From the NCBI RefSeq assembly GCF_048544455.1, contig NC_133537.1:306875738-306939737 (forward strand): 64,000 nucleotides of DNA, read 5' to 3'. The translations under genes and the position numbers were made by a program. The notes under the pieces are model-generated. The model was given only the letters and a program-made list of their open reading frames with translations. It was not told the DNA's origin and made no database searches. Shown here piece after piece: positions 60,293 through 64,000 of the stretch. Positions within the stretch are counted from its first letter, which is position 1, and every line of letters starts with the position of its first letter. Source of the DNA: Silene latifolia. Lineage: Eukaryota; Streptophyta; Magnoliopsida; Caryophyllales; Caryophyllaceae.

Positions 60293-63200
60293 CTAGGCAT
60301 AGTACCGTTTCAGTTGGTCAAGGTTTGTTGGGTTTGAAAACTCATTCCCGTCTAGGTCTGTGATTCTAACCGCACCCCCTGGGAGTATGGATTTGACTAG
60401 AAATGGTCCGGCCCAATTAGGTTTGAATTTTCCCCGTGGGTCAACAGGTAAAAGAGCTCTAACCGATTTGAGCACTAAGTCTCCTTCTTTGATGTTTCTT
60501 GGCCTAACCCTTTTGTTGAAAGCTCGTTTGATACATGCTTGATATGTTTGGACATTATGCAAGGCGCGTAGCCTACGTTCATCCAGGAGGATGAGTTCTT
60601 CATATCTATCCCTCTTCCAATCGGCTTCCGGGATTTGACTTTCGAGTAAAATACGCAAGGATGGTATTTCTAGCTCGACTGGTTGTACAACTTCCATGCC
60701 ATAGGTCAAATAGAAAGGAGTAGCCCCAGTGGGCGCCCCCGACAGATGTACGATACCCCCATAAAGCAAAGGGTATCTTGCTTGGCCAATCTCTATAGTT
60801 GTCAATCATTTTCTTGAGGATCGTGACAACATTCTTGTTTGCCGCCTCTACCGCGCCGTTAGTCTGTGGTCTATAGGGCGAAGAGTGGTGATGCTTAATC
60901 TTGTATTTGGCTAGCAATTGCTCGGTCTCAGCTTGGAAATGTGATCCGTTATCGCTAATGATCTCATGTGGGCAGCCATATCGACAGATGATGTTGTTTT
61001 GTATGAACTTTGCCACATTTTTAGCTGTAAGACCAGTGTAGGAAGCCGCTTCTACCCATTTGGTGAAATAGTCAATCGCTACTAGAATGAAACAGTGACC
61101 TCCTGTTCCGGCTGGGGTTATCTTCCCGATTATGTCAATTCCCCATGCAGAAAATGGCCAGGGGGATGTCATTGTATAGAGCAGTGAAGGAGGGACATGT
61201 TGTACATTCCCGAAGATTTGGCAATTGTGGCAATGTCTTACGTATTTGATGCAATCGGATTCCATTGTGGTCCAATAATATCCCAAACGTGTGATTTTCT
61301 TTGCCATCATAGGCCCACTCATGTGAGGACCGCATTCTCCGTCGTGGACTTCTTTCATCACCTTTCGTGCCTGTGAATGATCAAGGCAACGTAGGACTAC
61401 ACCAAGAGGTGTTCTTTTGTATAATTCTCCTTGCATCAGAACGTATTGGGAAGCTAGTAGGCGTATAGCACGTTGTCCCCTCTTGTCCATATCTGGTGGA
61501 TAGGTACCATTAAGCTTAAAATTCAGGATTGCTTGGAACCAGGGTTCCTGTGCGATTTCCTCTTCATCGGTGATTTGGTGGACATAAGCTGGCTCTGACC
61601 GTCGTTCGATGCATAAAGGCATTTCCATCATGTGATCTGGCATATTGATCAAAGATGCAAGTTTCGCAAGAGCGTCTGCAAATTGATTTTCTTCCCGAGG
61701 TAGGTGTAGGTAGGTTACGTGATCAAAGAATTGAGCGACTTGGTCTATTCTAGCCTGATAAGGTGCGAGGCTTTCGCTTCGGATTTTCCAAGATCCTGTA
61801 ACTTGGTTGATGATCAGTGATGAATCCCCATGTACTCGGAGGTTTTTAATGCCTAAGCTCACTGCCGCTTGTAGCCCAATGAGACAAGCTTCGTATTCTG
61901 CAGCATTGTTTGTCACCTCGAAGTCGAGTTTGACAGCAATTGGTGTATGCTCACCTTCAGGAGAAATGAGCAACACTCCTATTCCAAATCCTCTTAAGTT
62001 CGATGCTCCATCAAAGTTCAGGTCCCAGGAGTCTACATCGGTTTGGAGTATATCCTCGTCTGGAAATGACCAAGTATCTATTGTTTGTGCGTCGTTGATA
62101 GGATTTTCTGCGAAGAATTCGGCGACGGCGCGACCTTTTATAACTTTCAGTGGCACGTATTTGAGGTCGAATTCTGAGAGCATCAGGGTCCATCTTGCTA
62201 GACGTCCGTTGAGGACGGGTTTCTCGAAGAGGTATTTGACTGGATCCATTTTGGAGTATATTTTGACGGAGTAGCTAAGCATGTAATGGCGTAGCTTCTT
62301 CGTTGCCCGCACAAGAGCGAGGCATGTCTTTTCGAGTTGTGAGTATTTGCACTCGTACTCTAAGAACTTCTTACTAAGATAGTAGATAGCTCTTTCTTCA
62401 CTTCCTACGGTTTGAGCCAGCATGGCACCCATGGCTGTTTGATTTCTTGTGAGATATAAACCAAGAGGTTGATCTCGTTGTGGTGGCATGAGCACTGGTG
62501 GTTTAGCCAATATCTCCTTGATTCGATCGAATGCCTTTTGACAATCATCATCCCACATGGTGTGGTCCGTTTTCTTGAGTTTCTTGAAGAGAGGCTCACA
62601 AATCATTGTAAGTTTCGATATGAATCGACTTATGTACTGCACCTTTCCCAGGAATCCTCTGACTTCTTTTTCTGTTTGAGGTTGTGGCATTTCGATCAGA
62701 GCTTTGATCTTAGAAGGATCTATTTCTATACCTCGTTGGCTAACGACGTATCCCAGGAGTTTGCCAGATGTTACCCCGAATGTGCATTTCTGAGGATTGA
62801 GCCTCATGTTGTATTTTCGTAGTCTTGCGAAGAACTTGCGAAGGTTCGCAATATGTCCCTCTCTTTCCTTGGACTTGACGATCATGTCATCTACGTATAC
62901 CTCAACTTCTTTGTGCATCATGTCATGCAAGAGTGTGGTTGCGGTGCGTTGATATGTAGCTCCGGCGTTGATTAATCCAAACGGCATTACCGTATAGCAA
63001 TAGGTTCCCCATTGGGTGACGAATGCGGTCTTATGCATATCTTCCATGGCCATCTTGATTTGGTTATAACCCGCGTACCCATCCATGAAGGATAGTAATG
63101 CGTGGTCAGCAGTATTGTCCACCAATATGTCGATGTGAGGTAGAGGGAAGTCATCTTTTGGACTTTCTTTGTTTAAGTCCCTAAAGTCAACACAAACACG

Positions 63201-64000
63201 GATTCTTCCATCCTTTTTGGGTACGGGTACTATGTTAGCTACCCAGTCAGAATACTCGGAAACTTTGATGAACCCGGCTTTGAATTGCTTGTCAACTTCT
63301 TCCTTAATCTTTAGAGCCCATTCCGTTCTCATTCGTCGAAGCTTCTGTTTTACAGGTTTGAAACCTGGTTTAATCGGAATCCTATGTTCGGCGATATCCC
63401 TGTCGATCCCTGGCATGTCTTTGTAGGACCAAGCGAAAACGTCTTTGAATTCATTTAGGAGGTCTATGAAATCGGCCCTTTCGGTAGAGCTCAAGGTAGT
63501 CCCTATCCTAAGTTCTTGGGGTTCTAGTTCGGTTCCTACATTGATGGTTTCAGTGTCCTCTATTACTGGTCCCCCTTCCCCTTCCTGTAGTATTTCTTTG
63601 GCTACGTAGGGAGGTATTTCGATTGAGTCTGGGCCTTGGTCATCCTCAGTATCATCATAAACAGAATTGCACTCAAGATAACACGAAGAGTAAGCAGAAC
63701 CTGATTTATTCATATTAAAATTTGAGTAAAGCTGAAACAAAGAAGCCAACAGATCCATGGTCAGTGGCGGCAAAGGGACAGTGGTTGGGGCATTTCCCGA
63801 ACTACTGTGACTACTCGAGACTAAGCTAGGAGAAACAAAGGGAGTGGGGATGACGACAGGAGTAGACTCTCTAATGACTTCTCTAGACTCCGACTCTGAC
63901 TCCGACTCCGACTCGAACTCATTGTCTTCTGGTTCTCCTTTGAACATCTCTCCTTCTTCAGTGGTGAGCTTGAAGAGTCTTCCTTGATTGTTTGTCCACT
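60293..64000 (-). pseudogene. Tat-lineage Ty3/gypsy pol: RT, dual RNase H, integrase (5'-incomplete)
   Basis: The frame is open from the window edge to 60606. A Ser/Glu repeat (ESESESES) and Pro/Ser linker come first. RT has VPVPKKDGRIRVCVDFRDLN, MPFGLINAGATYQR and the catalytic YVDD in VEVYVDDMIVKS. The first RNase H carries YYLSKKFLEYECKYSQLEK. A second, archaeal-type RNase H has LNFDGASNLRGFGIG, NNAAEYEACLIGL and HGDSSLIINQV; two RNase H domains in series mark the Tat lineage. Integrase has the HHCC region (CIKYVRHCHNCQ), DYFTKWVEA, SDNGSHF and the Glu in NGAVEAANKN. A frameshift near 60735 moves the integrase C-terminus to the frame 60293-60805, ending NLDQLKRYYA. It is otherwise intact, hence recent. 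Confidence 0.95.

Larger units (their letters stand above)
50690..64000 (-). mobile_element. Tat-lineage (Ogre/Retand-like) Ty3/gypsy element, 3' part, with two antisense genes
   Basis: From right to left on the minus strand: pol with dual RNase H and integrase (64000-60293); an antisense DUF7745-like gene (58258-59743 +); an antisense PMD gene (54331-57341 +); a tandem-repeat 3' UTR (about 53090-54100); a GTGGGGGCTCAG purine tract; and an LTR (about 50738-53064) with its own TATA. Dual RNase H, antisense ORFs downstream of pol and a repeat-rich 3' UTR are known traits of the Tat lineage. The 5' part lies right of the window. That all parts belong to one element is an inference; nesting of two related elements is the alternative. 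Confidence 0.7.

Overview
This window comes from a land-plant nuclear genome, most likely a eudicot. It holds plant-specific retrotransposon lineages (chromovirus, Tat and Athila-type Ty3/gypsy, Ty1/copia, L1 LINE), a FAR1/MULE transposase, a ULP1-like gene and a plant mobile domain (PMD) gene. The species cannot be named from sequence alone. It is intergenic, transposon-dominated DNA. I see no rRNA, tRNA, CRISPR array or clear single-copy host gene; one candidate host exon is flagged with low confidence.

Layout. 1-4583: 3' end of a Tekay/Del-like chromovirus (+) with a 2.7 kb LTR, set in an older LTR fragment (4584-5656). 5657-12238: tail and 3' LTR of a copia-like element (+), interrupted by a non-autonomous Athila-type element (5810-11067, minus, TSD TATAT, tRNA-Asp-type primer site). 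12653-24878: a copia element (minus, TSD TTGCA) whose reverse transcriptase is split by a non-coding Tekay-like element (14156-21272, minus). 25261-32805: full-length but frame-broken L1 LINE (+) with a 41-nt poly(A). 33920-38646: nearly intact copia element (minus, TSD TCACC) sitting in a decayed LINE endonuclease.

38971-50680 is a Mutator-like neighbourhood: a 221-bp tandem duplication, an unknown ORF, a TA microsatellite, an array of roughly 180-bp monomers each able to fold into a long hairpin, a decayed ULP1-like gene with two C48 peptidase domains, a short CTTCTACATGCATGA-type repeat on both sides of that gene, and a broken FAR1/MULE transposase on the minus strand.

50690-64000 is the 3' part of a large Tat-lineage (Ogre/Retand-like) Ty3/gypsy element on the minus strand. 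It has a dual-RNase-H polymerase, a roughly 2.3 kb LTR and, unusually, two antisense genes between pol and LTR: an intact multi-exon PMD gene with a C-terminal coiled coil, and a DUF7745-like gene with two in-frame stops. The LTR promoter and the regions upstream of both antisense genes share a GC-rich palindromic module (GAAGAGGCGCAGCA...GCTGCGTC). The LTR and the DUF7745-like gene also share an 11-bp TATA core.

A second theme is a different palindrome, TACTCGATCGAGTA. It forms arrays just upstream of the TATA box in two unrelated LTR families and recurs inside their bodies. I regard these promoter-proximal palindrome modules, and the Tat element with two antisense genes, as the most interesting content.
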